DNA of 64,000 nt, taken from NCBI RefSeq assembly GCF_014297575.1, contig NZ_CP060412.1, positions 3,472,001 through 3,536,000 on the forward strand, read 5' to 3'. This DNA comes from Dyella telluris (GTDB lineage Bacteria > Pseudomonadota > Gammaproteobacteria > Xanthomonadales > Rhodanobacteraceae). Under the pieces are notes generated by a model. That model was not told the origin of the DNA. It searched no databases and saw only the letters and a program-made list of their open reading frames with translations. The translations under genes and the position numbers were made by a program. Shown piece by piece: positions 30,923 to 40,570 of this stretch (within the stretch, counting starts at the first letter, position 1; every line of letters starts with the position of its first letter).

Positions 30923-32056
30923 TTACCTCAACAACGTGGCCGGGTCGGCACGACGCAGGCTGCGCATGGCGGCCAGTCCGGAGACGATGGCCAGGCCCAT
31001 GCAGAGCGACAGACAGGCCACCGTGGCCCACGGGCCCAGCGCCACCGGTACGCTGCGGCTGCGCGCGAGCGCCAGCGCGAGCACGCCGAGGACGGCACTG
31101 CCGAGCAAACCCAGCGCACCGACCCAGAAGGCCTGTTCCATCACCACCTTGCGCAGCGCGCCCACGCCCACGCCCAGTGCATTGAGCGTGGCGTATTCGC
31201 GGATCGAGCCGATCACCGCGGCGACCAGGGTCTGGCTGGTGATCACCACGCCCACGAGGAACACGATGCCGGCCAGGAACAACACGCCGGCGCCGGCACC
31301 GGTATCGAATATCCAGTAGAGCTGTGAACGGCGCGCAAAGTCCCTGGCCGTCCATACGTCGTAGCTGCCGAAGGCCGTGTTGCCGCGCAGGCGGGCCGCC
31401 ACCTGGTCGGCCTCGGCCGGATTACGCAGCTTGGCCACGAAATAGGTCATGCGGCTGCTGTTGGACGGATCGGTATCCAGCGTGGAAGCCGTGGCCAGCG
31501 ACGCCACCACATTGACGCCACCCAGCGCACGCAGGCCGCTGCTGACACCCACCACGCGCACGCGGTGGCCATTGATCACGGCGCTGTCGCCCACGCCGAC
31601 GCCCAGGCCTTCCAGGTCGGCCTTGTCCACGATGACGGCATCGGGCTCGTTGAGGCGTGCGCGCAGGGCCAGCGGCAACGCGTGCGCGAACATCATGCCG
31701 TCCGGCCGTGCGTTGATGCCGGAGACGAACACCGAGACGCCGCCGGTGTCGTTGGGGCCACGCCAGTCGGCATCGACCCAGTGGAACGGTTCCACTGCGG
31801 TTACATCCGGGTCCATGCGCAGGCGCATTTCCACGCCTGCATCGATGGAGCGGCCAAGGTTGACGCTCTGCGTGCCGGGGTAGCCGGCCCACAGGTCACC
31901 GGACGAGCCGGTGATGTACACCGCGGCGCTGCCGAAGATGCCGAGCACCAGAGCCACCTGCAGCAGCTGCAGCAGGCCGGCGAAGCCCACTGCCACCACG
32001 GCCGGCAGGAAGCGGCGCCACTCATAGATGAGGGTCTTGCGGGCCAGCGCGACCAT
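30923..32056 (-). CDS. FtsX/DevC-like ABC transporter permease
   Basis: A 377-residue permease with an N-terminal helix (FLPAVVAVGFAGLLQLLQVALVLGIFG), a periplasmic domain of about 210 residues, and three C-terminal helices (VLFLAGIVFLVGVVITSQTLVA, FWVGALGLLGSAVLGVLALALA, LSLCMGLAIVSGLAAM). The ending RSLRRADPATLLR is typical of FtsX-type permeases. The opening (RKTLIYEWRRFLPAVVAVGFAGLLQ) resembles DevC, the permease of the DevBCA exporter of cyanobacteria. The start overlaps the TolC-like stop by one base (TGATG). The substrate is unknown. Confidence 0.9.
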   Translation of the reverse strand: MVALARKTLIYEWRRFLPAVVAVGFAGLLQLLQVALVLGIFGSAAVYITGSSGDLWAGYPGTQSVNLGRSIDAGVEMRLRMDPDVTAVEPFHWVDADWRGPNDTGGVSVFVSGINARPDGMMFAHALPLALRARLNEPDAVIVDKADLEGLGVGVGDSAVINGHRVRVVGVSSGLRALGGVNVVASLATASTLDTDPSNSSRMTYFVAKLRNPAEADQVAARLRGNTAFGSYDVWTARDFARRSQLYWIFDTGAGAGVLFLAGIVFLVGVVITSQTLVAAVIGSIREYATLNALGVGVGALRKVVMEQAFWVGALGLLGSAVLGVLALALARSRSVPVALGPWATVACLSLCMGLAIVSGLAAMRSLRRADPATLLR

Positions 32057-33492
32057 CAGTTGGGGCTCCCGCTCTCCGCCGCGGCGGGAGCCGGCGCCGG
32101 TGGATTGGGCATGTGCGCACCGCCCAGGGCCTTGTAGAGCGAGACATAGGCCAGGTCTCGCGCGGCAATGGCGCTGACCAGTTCAAGCTGGGCGCGCTGG
32201 TTCTCGATCAGGCCGTCCTGCACGTCCAGGTTGCTGCCCAGGTTGAGCTCGGCTCGCTTGTGCAGCGCGGCCATGCTGCTGCCCAGCGCCTCGGTGGCAT
32301 GCTGCGTGGCCTCTTCGCGCATGCGCAGCTGCTCCAGGTCGCCCATGGCCGTTTCGGCCTCGGCCACACCTTGCAGCACCGCCTGGCGGTAGGCGTACAC
32401 GGCGGCCTTGAGTTCATGGTCCTTGGCATGCGCGGCCGACACGCGCTGGCCCCAGTCGAACAGCGGTATGTCGATGACGGGACCGATCGACGAGATGGCC
32501 TCGCCCGTGTGCGCCCGATAGTTCGAGAGGATGTTCGCCGACCATTGCAGCGATGCACCCAGGCCGATGTGCGGCCAGATGTCCGCATGACTCATGCCGG
32601 CCTCGCCAGCGGCGCGCAGCACCTCGGCTTCGGCGCTGGCGATTTCCGGGCGGGCGCGCAGCATGTCGGCCGGCGCCGTGGTCAGCTGCCACTGACCCAG
32701 GCGGGGCTGCGGGCCCGGCGTGAGCCAGGCGGCATCAGGTTCGGGCTGGCCCAGCAGCACGGCCAGTTGCTGGGCGCTGGCATTGATCACCTGCATGGGC
32801 TCGGCCAGTGCCGCCTCGGAGCGGGCCAGCTCGGCCTGCACCTTGGCCACTTCGGCCGGCGGGACCAGCCTGAGCTGTTCGCGCACCTGCACCAGCCGGA
32901 GCTTTTCTTTCTGCGCATCGCGGATGCCGGTGAGCAGGCGTGCCTGTTCCTGGGCCGAGCGCAGCTCCACCCAGCGCCGGCTGACTTCGGCCACCATCGA
33001 CACCTGTGCCCCACGCAGGGCGGCATCCGCGCCGTTTTCCTGCCCCTGTGCCACGCGCTTACTGCTCTGCCAGGCGCCGAACAGCGGCAGTTCCCACAGC
33101 GCGTCGAAACCGACCACGAAGTAGGACGCCGTGGTGTCCGGGTCGATCACGTCGTTGGTACGGCCGTGCAGCGAGGGCAGGTACGGGTCGTGGGCGTGGT
33201 GGTTCAACGTGCGCGCGGCGCGCAGGCGTTCGGAGGCCTGGGCCACGTCCAGATTGTTCTGCAGGGCACGGTTGACCAGGTCATCCAGGGCAGGGTCACC
33301 CAGCGCCTGCCACCAGCCGCGCAAATCGGCGGACGGCGGGGCGACACCGGCCGGCGCATTGCGCCAGGCGTCGGGTACGGGGGGCTTGAGCTCGGGCAGC
33401 GGGGCGACCGAGCAGCCGGCAAGCACCGCCAGCCCAAACGCCAGCAGACCGCTGACGAGCAGATGGCGATCCCGGCGAGGCGCAGCTTCCAT
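32056..33492 (-). CDS. TolC/NodT-type outer-membrane efflux lipoprotein
   Basis: A 478-residue outer-membrane channel subunit with a lipoprotein signal (LLAFGLAVLAGCSV). NodT family blocks are present: WWQALGDPALDDLVNRALQNNLDVAQASERLRAAR near the start, and two long helical regions with the repeated TolC pattern (SMVAEVSRRWVELRSAQEQARLL, VAEAETAMGDLEQLRMREEA). I chose ATG 33492; a TTG start 19 codons upstream places the signal peptide too deep. It is the first gene of the exporter operon, with HlyD-like, ATPase and permease products completing a trans-envelope pump. Confidence 0.93.
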   Translation of the reverse strand: MEAAPRRDRHLLVSGLLAFGLAVLAGCSVAPLPELKPPVPDAWRNAPAGVAPPSADLRGWWQALGDPALDDLVNRALQNNLDVAQASERLRAARTLNHHAHDPYLPSLHGRTNDVIDPDTTASYFVVGFDALWELPLFGAWQSSKRVAQGQENGADAALRGAQVSMVAEVSRRWVELRSAQEQARLLTGIRDAQKEKLRLVQVREQLRLVPPAEVAKVQAELARSEAALAEPMQVINASAQQLAVLLGQPEPDAAWLTPGPQPRLGQWQLTTAPADMLRARPEIASAEAEVLRAAGEAGMSHADIWPHIGLGASLQWSANILSNYRAHTGEAISSIGPVIDIPLFDWGQRVSAAHAKDHELKAAVYAYRQAVLQGVAEAETAMGDLEQLRMREEATQHATEALGSSMAALHKRAELNLGSNLDVQDGLIENQRAQLELVSAIAARDLAYVSLYKALGGAHMPNPPAPAPAAAESGSPN

Positions 33493-33720
33493 GTTCGGCA
33501 GATCCGGGTTGTTTCGACGCTGGAGCACGAAATTCCTGAGGTTGACCAACGTAGCGTCAGGGGAGCTGCGGAGGATACCGGAGCTACCTGTGGACTACCT
33601 TATTGTGAACCAGTAGACCAAGAATATTCCGCCTTTGCGCAGCTTCTTTCGGAAAGAAAGGGGGCCGAAAGGGGTGGAAACCTATCGTGTGACCATTCTG
33701 AAAGCGTGGAGCTTCACCCC

Positions 33721-34422
33721 GTGACTGGCTGGACCATCCTGTGCGACTTCGACGGCACCATTTCTGTCGAGGACGTGATCGACTCTCTGCTCGACCGTTT
33801 CGGCCGCCCCGGCTGGGAAACCCTGGAGCAGGACTGGCGCGCCGGCCGCATCGGCTCGCGCGAGTGCATGACCGGGCAGGTGAGCCTGCTGGACATGACC
33901 CAGGAAGAACTGGACAAGCATCTGTCCTCGCTGTGGATCGATCACCATTTCCCTGAATTCGTGGCCATGGCCCGCGCCGCCAACACGCCCATCCGCGTGG
34001 TCAGCGACGGCCTGGATTACGCCATCCGGAGGATCCTGGGCCGTTACGGCCTGGACGACCTGCCGCTGGCCGCCAACCATCTCGCTCCGGCCACGCCGCC
34101 GCAGAAGTGGCAGCTCACCTCGCCGTTCCAGGCCGAGGGCTGCCGCAGCGGTACGTGCAAGTGCGCCGTGGCTGCACAGGCCAGCAAGGGTGGCACCAAG
34201 ACCCTGCTGATCGGCGATGGCGCTTCGGATTTCTGCGCCGCCGACCGCGTCGATTTCGTTTTCGCCAAGCACCGCCTGATCGAACATTGCCGCGCCGCCG
34301 GCATCCCGTACGTGCCGATCACCGGCTTCGAGGATGCGCTGGAACTGCTGCCGCGCCTGCTCGATGGCAGCCTGCTCGCCGAACATGCGCCGGCCACGCC
34401 CGCGCTCGCCGTTGCTTCCTGA
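33721..34422 (+). CDS. MtnX-like HAD-IB family phosphatase
   Basis: A 233-residue cytoplasmic phosphatase. HAD motif I is LCDFDGTISVEDV, motif II lies in IRVVSDGLDYAI, and motifs III/IV are in LLIGDGASDFCAADRVDFVFAK. The arrangement is that of the MtnX-like subgroup (2-hydroxy-3-keto-5-methylthiopentenyl-1-phosphate phosphatase), but no other methionine-salvage genes are near, so the substrate may differ. The GTG start has GGAG nine bases upstream. It lies 48 bp before the class III aminotransferase, forming a two-gene unit. Confidence 0.85.
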   Translation: MTGWTILCDFDGTISVEDVIDSLLDRFGRPGWETLEQDWRAGRIGSRECMTGQVSLLDMTQEELDKHLSSLWIDHHFPEFVAMARAANTPIRVVSDGLDYAIRRILGRYGLDDLPLAANHLAPATPPQKWQLTSPFQAEGCRSGTCKCAVAAQASKGGTKTLLIGDGASDFCAADRVDFVFAKHRLIEHCRAAGIPYVPITGFEDALELLPRLLDGSLLAEHAPATPALAVAS

Positions 34423-34470
34423 TCAGTCCCCACCTGATCGTCCCCTTTCAAACGTTTCCGGATTTTCCTG

Positions 34471-35880
34471 ATGACCGCTTACGACAAGAACGCCGCTGGC
34501 GTCGTTATTCCTGACGCGCAGCTGCTGGCGGACGAGGCCGAGTGGAGCTCGTTCGGCGATACCGTGCACTACGTCGACCCGCCGAAGATCTTCCGCCACG
34601 GCGAAGGCAGCTGGATGATCGACACCGCCGGCACGCGTTTCCTCGACCTGCAGATGTGGTACTCGGCCGTCAATTTCGGTTACGGCAACAAGCGCCTGAA
34701 CGACACGCTGAAGAACCAGATCGACGTGCTGCCGCAGGTGGCAAGCCAGTACCTGCACCAGACCCGCATCGAGCTGGCCAAGACGATTGCCGTGGACGCG
34801 CAGCAGAAGTTCGGCGTGAAGGGCCGCGTGCACTTCAACGTGGGTGGCGCGCAGGCGGTGGAAGACTCGCTGAAGCTGGTGCGCAACTACACCGGCGGCA
34901 AGAGCCTGATGTTCGCCTTCGAGGGCGGCTACCACGGTCGCACGCTGGGCGCTTCGTCCATCACCTCCAGCTACCGCTACCGTCGTCGCTTCGGCCACTT
35001 CGGTGAGCGCGCGATGTTCGTGCCGTTCCCGTACCCGTTCCGTCGCCCCAAGGGCATGACGCCGGAAGAATACTCGGACGCGTGCGTGCGCCAGTTCGCC
35101 CGTCTGTTCGAAACCGAATACAACGGCGTGTGGGATCCCAAGGTCAACCAGGCCGAATACGCCGCTTTCTACGTCGAGCCGATCCAGGGCACGGGCGGTT
35201 ACGTCCTGCCGCCGATGAACTTCTTCAAGGACCTGAAGAAGGTGCTGGACCAGTACGGCATCCTGATGGTCGTCGACGAAATCCAGATGGGCTTCTGGCG
35301 CACCGGCAAGCTGTGGTCGATCGAGCACTTCGGCGTGACGCCGGACATCATCGTGTTCGGCAAGGCGCTGACCAACGGCCTGAACCCGTTGTCGGGCCTG
35401 TGGGCGCGCGAAGAGATGATCAACCCGACCATCTTCCCGCCGGGCTCCACGCACTCCACCTTCAACTCCAACCCGCTCGGTACCGCGCTGGGTCTGGAAG
35501 TGATCAAGATGGGTTACGAGCTGGACTACGAGACCAGCGTGCCGAAGAAGGGCGCGCACTTCCTCGAAGGCCTGCGCGACCTGCAGAAGCGCCACAAGGA
35601 AATCGGCGACGTCGACGGCCTGGGTCTGGCCATGCGCGCCGAGATCTGCACCGACGACGGCTTCACGCCGAACAAGGCGCTGCTCGACAAGATGGTCGAC
35701 ATCGGCCTGGCCGGTGACCTGGAGCACAACGGCAAGAAGATCGGTCTCGTGCTCGACGTGGGCGGCTGGTACAAGAACGTGATCACCTTCGCGCCGTCGC
35801 TCGACATCACGCACGAAGAAATCGACCTGGCCATCGCGCTGCTTGATCAGCTGCTGACCAAGGCCAAGAAGGCGATGTAA
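34471..35880 (+). CDS. Class III PLP-dependent aminotransferase
   Basis: A 469-residue aminotransferase of subgroup III (ornithine, acetylornithine, GABA or diamine type). Visible features are NVGGAQAVEDSLKLVRNYTGG, FEGGYHGRTLGASSITSSYRYR with PLP-stacking His, YVEPIQGTGGYVLPP, VVDEIQMGFWRTGKLW with the PLP-binding Asp, and the Schiff-base lysine in IIVFGKALTNGLNPLSG. GGSTHSTFNSNP-like sequence follows. The true amino donor is not evident. Paired with the phosphatase upstream it may belong to an unassigned phosphorylated-intermediate pathway. Two terminators follow. Confidence 0.9.
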   Translation: MTAYDKNAAGVVIPDAQLLADEAEWSSFGDTVHYVDPPKIFRHGEGSWMIDTAGTRFLDLQMWYSAVNFGYGNKRLNDTLKNQIDVLPQVASQYLHQTRIELAKTIAVDAQQKFGVKGRVHFNVGGAQAVEDSLKLVRNYTGGKSLMFAFEGGYHGRTLGASSITSSYRYRRRFGHFGERAMFVPFPYPFRRPKGMTPEEYSDACVRQFARLFETEYNGVWDPKVNQAEYAAFYVEPIQGTGGYVLPPMNFFKDLKKVLDQYGILMVVDEIQMGFWRTGKLWSIEHFGVTPDIIVFGKALTNGLNPLSGLWAREEMINPTIFPPGSTHSTFNSNPLGTALGLEVIKMGYELDYETSVPKKGAHFLEGLRDLQKRHKEIGDVDGLGLAMRAEICTDDGFTPNKALLDKMVDIGLAGDLEHNGKKIGLVLDVGGWYKNVITFAPSLDITHEEIDLAIALLDQLLTKAKKAM

Positions 35881-35888
35881 TCAGTACG

Positions 35889-35921
35889 AACGCCGCGGGG
35901 TAAAATCCCGCGGCGTTGTTT
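35889..35921 (+). terminator. Rho-independent terminator after aminotransferase gene
   Basis: AACGCCGCGGG (35889-35899) and CCCGCGGCGTT (35907-35917) form an 11-base-pair stem followed by GTTTT, a few bases after the stop codon. Confidence 0.88.
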
Positions 35922-35965
35922 TAAAGGTTTGTCTCAAGTTGTTCCCATGCAGGGGAAGTGTGACA

Positions 35966-35997
35966 ACGGCGGCGCTTATGCGTCGCCGTATTTTTTT
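35966..35997 (+). terminator. Second Rho-independent terminator
   Basis: ACGGCGGCG (35966-35974) pairs with CGTCGCCGT (35981-35989), with one G-U, around CTTATG; A and seven T follow. It stands 48 bases after the first terminator on the same strand. Either it backs up the first or it ends a separate short transcript. Confidence 0.82.
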
Positions 35998-36010
35998 GTG
36001 CGATCGGTCG

Positions 36011-36523
36011 TCAGCAGGCAGGATGGCGCGCGCGCCGGCGTCGACGCTCGCGCCGTGTCTCGGCTGGCCCGGGCGACGATGCGATGCTGGCGTCTGCATC
36101 TGCAGCCGTATCGGCATGAGGATCAGGATCGGCGGGAGCTTGCGCCGGAGGTTCCATGGCGGCCATGTCGGCGCCGTGGCGCATGTGGCCATTGACCTGC
36201 GCACCGACCGTCAGCACGAGTGTCGTGTAATGGATATTGCCGGTAACGCGTGCCGTTGCCGCAAGCTCGAGGCGATGTGTGGCATGGATGTCACCCCGCA
36301 CGTGACCGTGGATGATGGCGAAGGGCACGCGGATATCGCCCTGCACATCGCCGTGCTCGCCCAGCGTCAATACGGCATCTGCGTCGCCCGACGATAGCTC
36401 GCCCTGCAGTTGCCCCTGCAGATACAGCGGGCCGGTGAAGGTCAGGTTGCCGCTGATGACGGTGCCGTGTGCGATCAGGCTGGTTCTATGGTCGGCATGG
36501 TCCGGCTTCTTGCGATGGAACAT
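36011..36523 (-). CDS. Bactofilin family cytoskeletal protein
   Basis: A 170-residue protein. Residues about 14-115 are the bactofilin beta-helix: TSLIAHGTVISGNLTFTGPLYLQGQLQGELS, then repeating short strands (VLTLGEHGDVQGDIRVP, FAIIHGHVRGDIHATHRLEL, ARVTGNIHYTTLVLTVGAQVNGHM). The C-terminal 50 residues are disordered, Ala/Asp/Pro-rich, ending in an Arg-rich cluster (RRERRRRRARH). Bactofilins polymerise without nucleotide and localise cell-wall or stalk enzymes. The basic tail may bind membrane or nucleic acid. The upstream gene is 14 bp away, so they are probably co-transcribed. Confidence 0.93.
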   Translation of the reverse strand: MFHRKKPDHADHRTSLIAHGTVISGNLTFTGPLYLQGQLQGELSSGDADAVLTLGEHGDVQGDIRVPFAIIHGHVRGDIHATHRLELAATARVTGNIHYTTLVLTVGAQVNGHMRHGADMAAMEPPAQAPADPDPHADTAADADASIASSPGPAETRRERRRRRARHPAC

Positions 36524-36537
36524 GTTCGTTTCCTGCG

Positions 36538-37302
36538 TTACGCCGTGACGGCGAAGCGGCTCAGGTTGACCTGGGGCGCGTCGAACTGGAGGTCTGTCCT
36601 TGGTCGCGCTGTGGGTAAGGCAGCGGTGTCAGTGGCACGGAAGGTTTGCTGCATCAGGTTGGCCGCGCGAACAGCGGAGCAGGGTAATGGCCAGCGCACC
36701 GGCCAGTCGGCGACGAACCGTTCCATGGTATCGGCCCATTTCCACGCATCCACGATGCGCTGGGTCGACAGGGCGCGCGCGACCTCGCAAGCAACGACGA
36801 CGATGGCGCGCCTGAGCATGGCCCGCGAACGAGTCCGGTTGAACAGTGGGTTTTCATCCGCCCGCGTCACTTCATCGCGAGTGTTGCCAGGCATGGCGGA
36901 CTGCCGGCGTTGCAATGCCTGTAGCGCCGCGCCTCGCATCGCAGCATCCGGGCTGCGAATGGCTACGTGCAGGCAGAGCGCCGGATCGGTGCTGGCACTC
37001 AGCAGTCGCAGGCGCTCTTGGGCCGGAGGCGTCTGAGTGTGGGTGCCGGCCATGAGCGAGAAATACAACGCGCGCGCCTGCGCGCGGAGCGGCGGATCCT
37101 CATCGTCGTGAGCGACGCGTTGCGCCACGGCGACGTCGGCGCAGCGCTGCAAGGCGGCTTGCCTGACGGCAGGCACAGGGTCGGTAGTCGCCAGCCTGGG
37201 TAATGCTTCGATCAGCCGGGGATCACGACCAAGTTCGATGGCAATGCGGCGGAACAGGGGGTTGCTGTGCTTCCACACAGGATGGTCTGTGGCTGTGGCC
37301 AT
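36538..37302 (-). CDS. HEAT-like protein resembling the N-terminus of DUF349 proteins
   Basis: A 254-residue protein (from ATG 37302) with helical repeats: LFRRIAIELGRDPRLIEALPRLATTDPVPAVRQAALQRCADVAVAQRVAHDDEDPPLRAQARALYFSLM. This resembles the solenoid at the N-terminus of DUF349-domain proteins, but the DUF349 part itself is not seen. It may be a shortened relative. The frame continues upstream to 37440 (MRGLSTALL start possible), so the start is uncertain. It lies 14 bp before the bactofilin gene. Function unknown. Confidence 0.6.
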   Translation of the reverse strand: MATATDHPVWKHSNPLFRRIAIELGRDPRLIEALPRLATTDPVPAVRQAALQRCADVAVAQRVAHDDEDPPLRAQARALYFSLMAGTHTQTPPAQERLRLLSASTDPALCLHVAIRSPDAAMRGAALQALQRRQSAMPGNTRDEVTRADENPLFNRTRSRAMLRRAIVVVACEVARALSTQRIVDAWKWADTMERFVADWPVRWPLPCSAVRAANLMQQTFRATDTAALPTARPRTDLQFDAPQVNLSRFAVTA

Positions 37303-37528
37303 GACGAAGAGGCTTGATGACGACGCAAGCCGGAAATGCAGCGGCGGGAGGCGCGTGCACGTGCATAGCCGGGACCAACGGGTGAGGAGGGCGGTCGAGA
37401 GACCGCGCATTACAAAAGCCTCGTCCACGAAGGGCGCCATGGTCCTCGGGCTGGAGGCCGAAGACCATCAGACACTTCGGAATTGGATGGTCGCTACACC
37501 GACGCAACAAGCCGCGGGAGAACAGGCT

Positions 37529-38991
37529 TCACGACGCAGTGCGTGACGTTCGTGCCGGCGGGAACACCACTTCCACGCGCAGCCCGCCGGTGCTGCCATT
37601 GAGGAAACGCACCAGCGCACGATGGCGTTCGGCGATGCGCGCCACGATGGCCAGGCCAAGGCCAGTGCCTTCCTCGGTGATGCCCGGCACGCGGAAGAAG
37701 CGCTCGCCCAGGCGTTCGAGGAACGCCGGCGGCACGCCGGGGCCGTTGTCTTCCACGCTGATGCACGGGCCTTCGCTGAGCACCGACACACCGATGGTGA
37801 CGATGCTGTTGCGGCCGGCGTAGCGCATGCTGTTGTCGATCAGGTTGTCCAGCATTTCCTGCAGCGAGAGGCGGTCACCGTCGATCCATACCGGTCCGGC
37901 GGGGCCCTCGTACCCCAGGTCCACGTTAGCGGCGATGGCGTCGTGCACGCGCACGCTCAGCAGTTCGGGAATCAGTTGGGCCAGGTCGAGCAGGCACAGC
38001 GGCGCGGTTTCGCTCAGTTCCGGCGACTGCGCGCGTGTCAGCGCAAGCAATTGGCTGGAGGTGCGGCTGGCACGCTGCGTGAGGCGCAGGATGTGCTGCA
38101 GGGCATCGGTCACCGTTTCCTTGCTTGGATCAATTTGCGCACGCTCGACGTGCACGCGCAGGCCGGCGAGCGGCGTCTTGAGCTGGTGCGCGGCGTCGGC
38201 GATGAAGCGCTCCTGCAGCGCCAGCATGCCGCGCTGGCGGGCGAACAGTCCGTCGATGGTGCGGGTGAGCGGGAGAATTTCCACCGGCACGTCGGCATCG
38301 CCAATGGGGGCCAGGTCGTGCTCGCGTGCGGCAAGGCGCGCGGTGAGCGGATCGATCTGGCGCAAACCCACGCGCACGCCGTAGAACACCAGCAGGAACA
38401 CGCTGGCAATCAGCAATGCCTGCGCCGGAATGCTCAGCAGCAGGATTTCCCTCGCGCGCTGGTGACGGTCATGGAAGGTTTCGGCCATGGTGACCGTGAG
38501 CTGGTCGGTGGGATCCTGCAGGTTGGGAATGCGCACCGTGGCGGCTCGCAGCTCGCGACGTTTCTGTGTGGGCGTGTAGAGCGTGGTGCTGTACAGCGCG
38601 GGCTCGCCATCGGTGCTGGCGCCACTCAGCGGGGCCGGCTGCAGTTCGGGCGAACCGGCCAGCAGGCCGTGCTTCTGGCTGCTGACGTTGAAATAGTTGT
38701 GTCCTTCCGGCGCGTACTCCAGCAGGAAGCGGGCCTGCGGCGAAATCTGCCCGCCAAGGTCTTCCTGGCTGAGCATCTGGGCGAGCGTCATGGCATCGTC
38801 GCCCAGGTCACGGTCGTGCACGTGGTTGGAGTAGATCAGCGCGCCGCCGTAGGTAATCAGGCTTTCCACGGCCAGCAGCAGCATCAGCGGCACCAGCAGC
38901 GATGAAAGCAGGCGACGCCGCAGGCTGGGACGGCCATCGGGCTCAAGCAGACGATAGAGCCATGACTCGTCCCGCTTTGGCGCCGCTTCGC

Positions 38992-38995
<4 letters not shown>
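37529..38995 (-). CDS. Two-component sensor histidine kinase (QseC/TctE-like)
   Basis: A 488-residue membrane kinase. The first membrane helix is LLSSLLVPLMLLLAVESLITYGGALIY, then a periplasmic sensor region of about 150 residues, a second helix (LLLSIPAQALLIASVFLLVFYGVRV), and a HAMP-like linker. The H-box is FIADAAHQLKTPLAGLR (His near residue 270). The ATPase domain has LIDNSMRYAG (N box), VEDNGPGVP (G1) and EEGTGLGLAIVARIAERH (G2). The N-terminal sensor class is that of 2CSK_N (TctE/QseC) kinases. ATG 38995 overlaps the response-regulator stop by four bases; the longer start at 39148 would run through that gene. Confidence 0.94.
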
Positions 38996-39681
<686 letters not shown>

Positions 39682-39745
39682 ATCAGTGTCCGGTTGGGGC
39701 GGTAGGCTGGCGCAGCCGAGGCGCGCCGTCCGTGGTCGTTGAATT

Positions 39746-39764
39746 GCGAGTGATTCTCATTTGT
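39746..39764. promoter_or_regulatory. Fur-box-like site upstream of PepSY operon
   Basis: GCGAGTGATTCTCATTTGT matches the 19-base Fur consensus at 11 positions, including the central TGAT and TCATT. It overlaps a possible promoter (TTGCGA at 39744-39749, CAAGAT at 39767-39772). It lies in the divergent gap between the response regulator and the PepSY gene, about 155 bases before the PepSY start. Confidence 0.55.
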
Positions 39765-39920
39765 GGCAAGATCCCGCGTCGGTGTCAGGAACAGGCCGCC
39801 CGAGGCGGCAGCTTAGCGCCCCGACGGATGTTGAGACAGCGGGCAGGCGTGTCGGTTGCATGGCCAGCCGCTGAAATGGCGCTGATTCGAGAGACCATCA
39901 ACGGGGTCTGAAAGGCAGGC

Positions 39921-40565
39921 ATGGAATCGGCGGCACGGGTGCACAACAGCAGAATGGGATCGAGCCGTTCGTTCTGGCTCAAGCAGCTCCATCAATGGCA
40001 CTGGATCAGCTCGGCCTTGTGCCTGGTGGGCATGCTGCTGTTCGCCATCACCGGCTTTACGCTCAATCACGCCGGCCAGATCGAGGCCCAGGCGAAAACC
40101 GTGCATCGCAACGCCCAGCTGCCCGCGCCGTTGTTGAAAGCGGTCAGCGGCGACGACGAGCGCAAGGGCGTGGCCCTGCCTGTTGCCGTGGCGGACTGGA
40201 TGTCCGGTGCGCTGGACGTGGACGTCGCCGGACGCACGGGCGACTGGTCGTCCGACGAAATCTACATTTCCATGCCACGCCCGGGAGGCGACGCGTGGGT
40301 CAGCATTGATCGCGAAACCGGCAAGGTGGAGACCGAGCGCAGCACGCGCGGCGTCATCGCCTACCTCAACGACCTGCACAAGGGGCGCCATGCCGGCCCG
40401 GCCTGGGGCTGGTTCATCGACGTGTTCGCGCTGGCCTGCGTGATCTTTTCCGTCACCGGTTTACTGCTGCTGAAAATGCACGCCGCACAACGCGGTGCCA
40501 CCTGGCCGCTGGTGGCGTTCGGCTTGGTACTACCGCTGTTGCTCGCCTTGATCTTCATTCATTGA
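39921..40565 (+). CDS. PepSY-associated transmembrane protein
   Basis: A 214-residue inner-membrane protein of the PiuB/PepSY_TM type. After a short N-terminus, LKQLHQWHWISSALCLVGMLLFAITGFTLNHAGQIE is the conserved first helix with His residues (HQWH, NHAG) placed for haem binding. A periplasmic PepSY-like part follows (WVSIDRETGKVETERSTRGVIAYLNDLHKGRHAGPAWGWFIDVFALACVIFSVTGLLLL). A final helix is VAFGLVLPLLLALIFI. It is the first gene of a five-gene operon with ApbE and flavoreductase. I infer that it carries electrons across the membrane. ATG 39954 is an alternative start. Confidence 0.88.
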   Translation: MESAARVHNSRMGSSRSFWLKQLHQWHWISSALCLVGMLLFAITGFTLNHAGQIEAQAKTVHRNAQLPAPLLKAVSGDDERKGVALPVAVADWMSGALDVDVAGRTGDWSSDEIYISMPRPGGDAWVSIDRETGKVETERSTRGVIAYLNDLHKGRHAGPAWGWFIDVFALACVIFSVTGLLLLKMHAAQRGATWPLVAFGLVLPLLLALIFIH

Positions 40566-40570
40566 AACAA

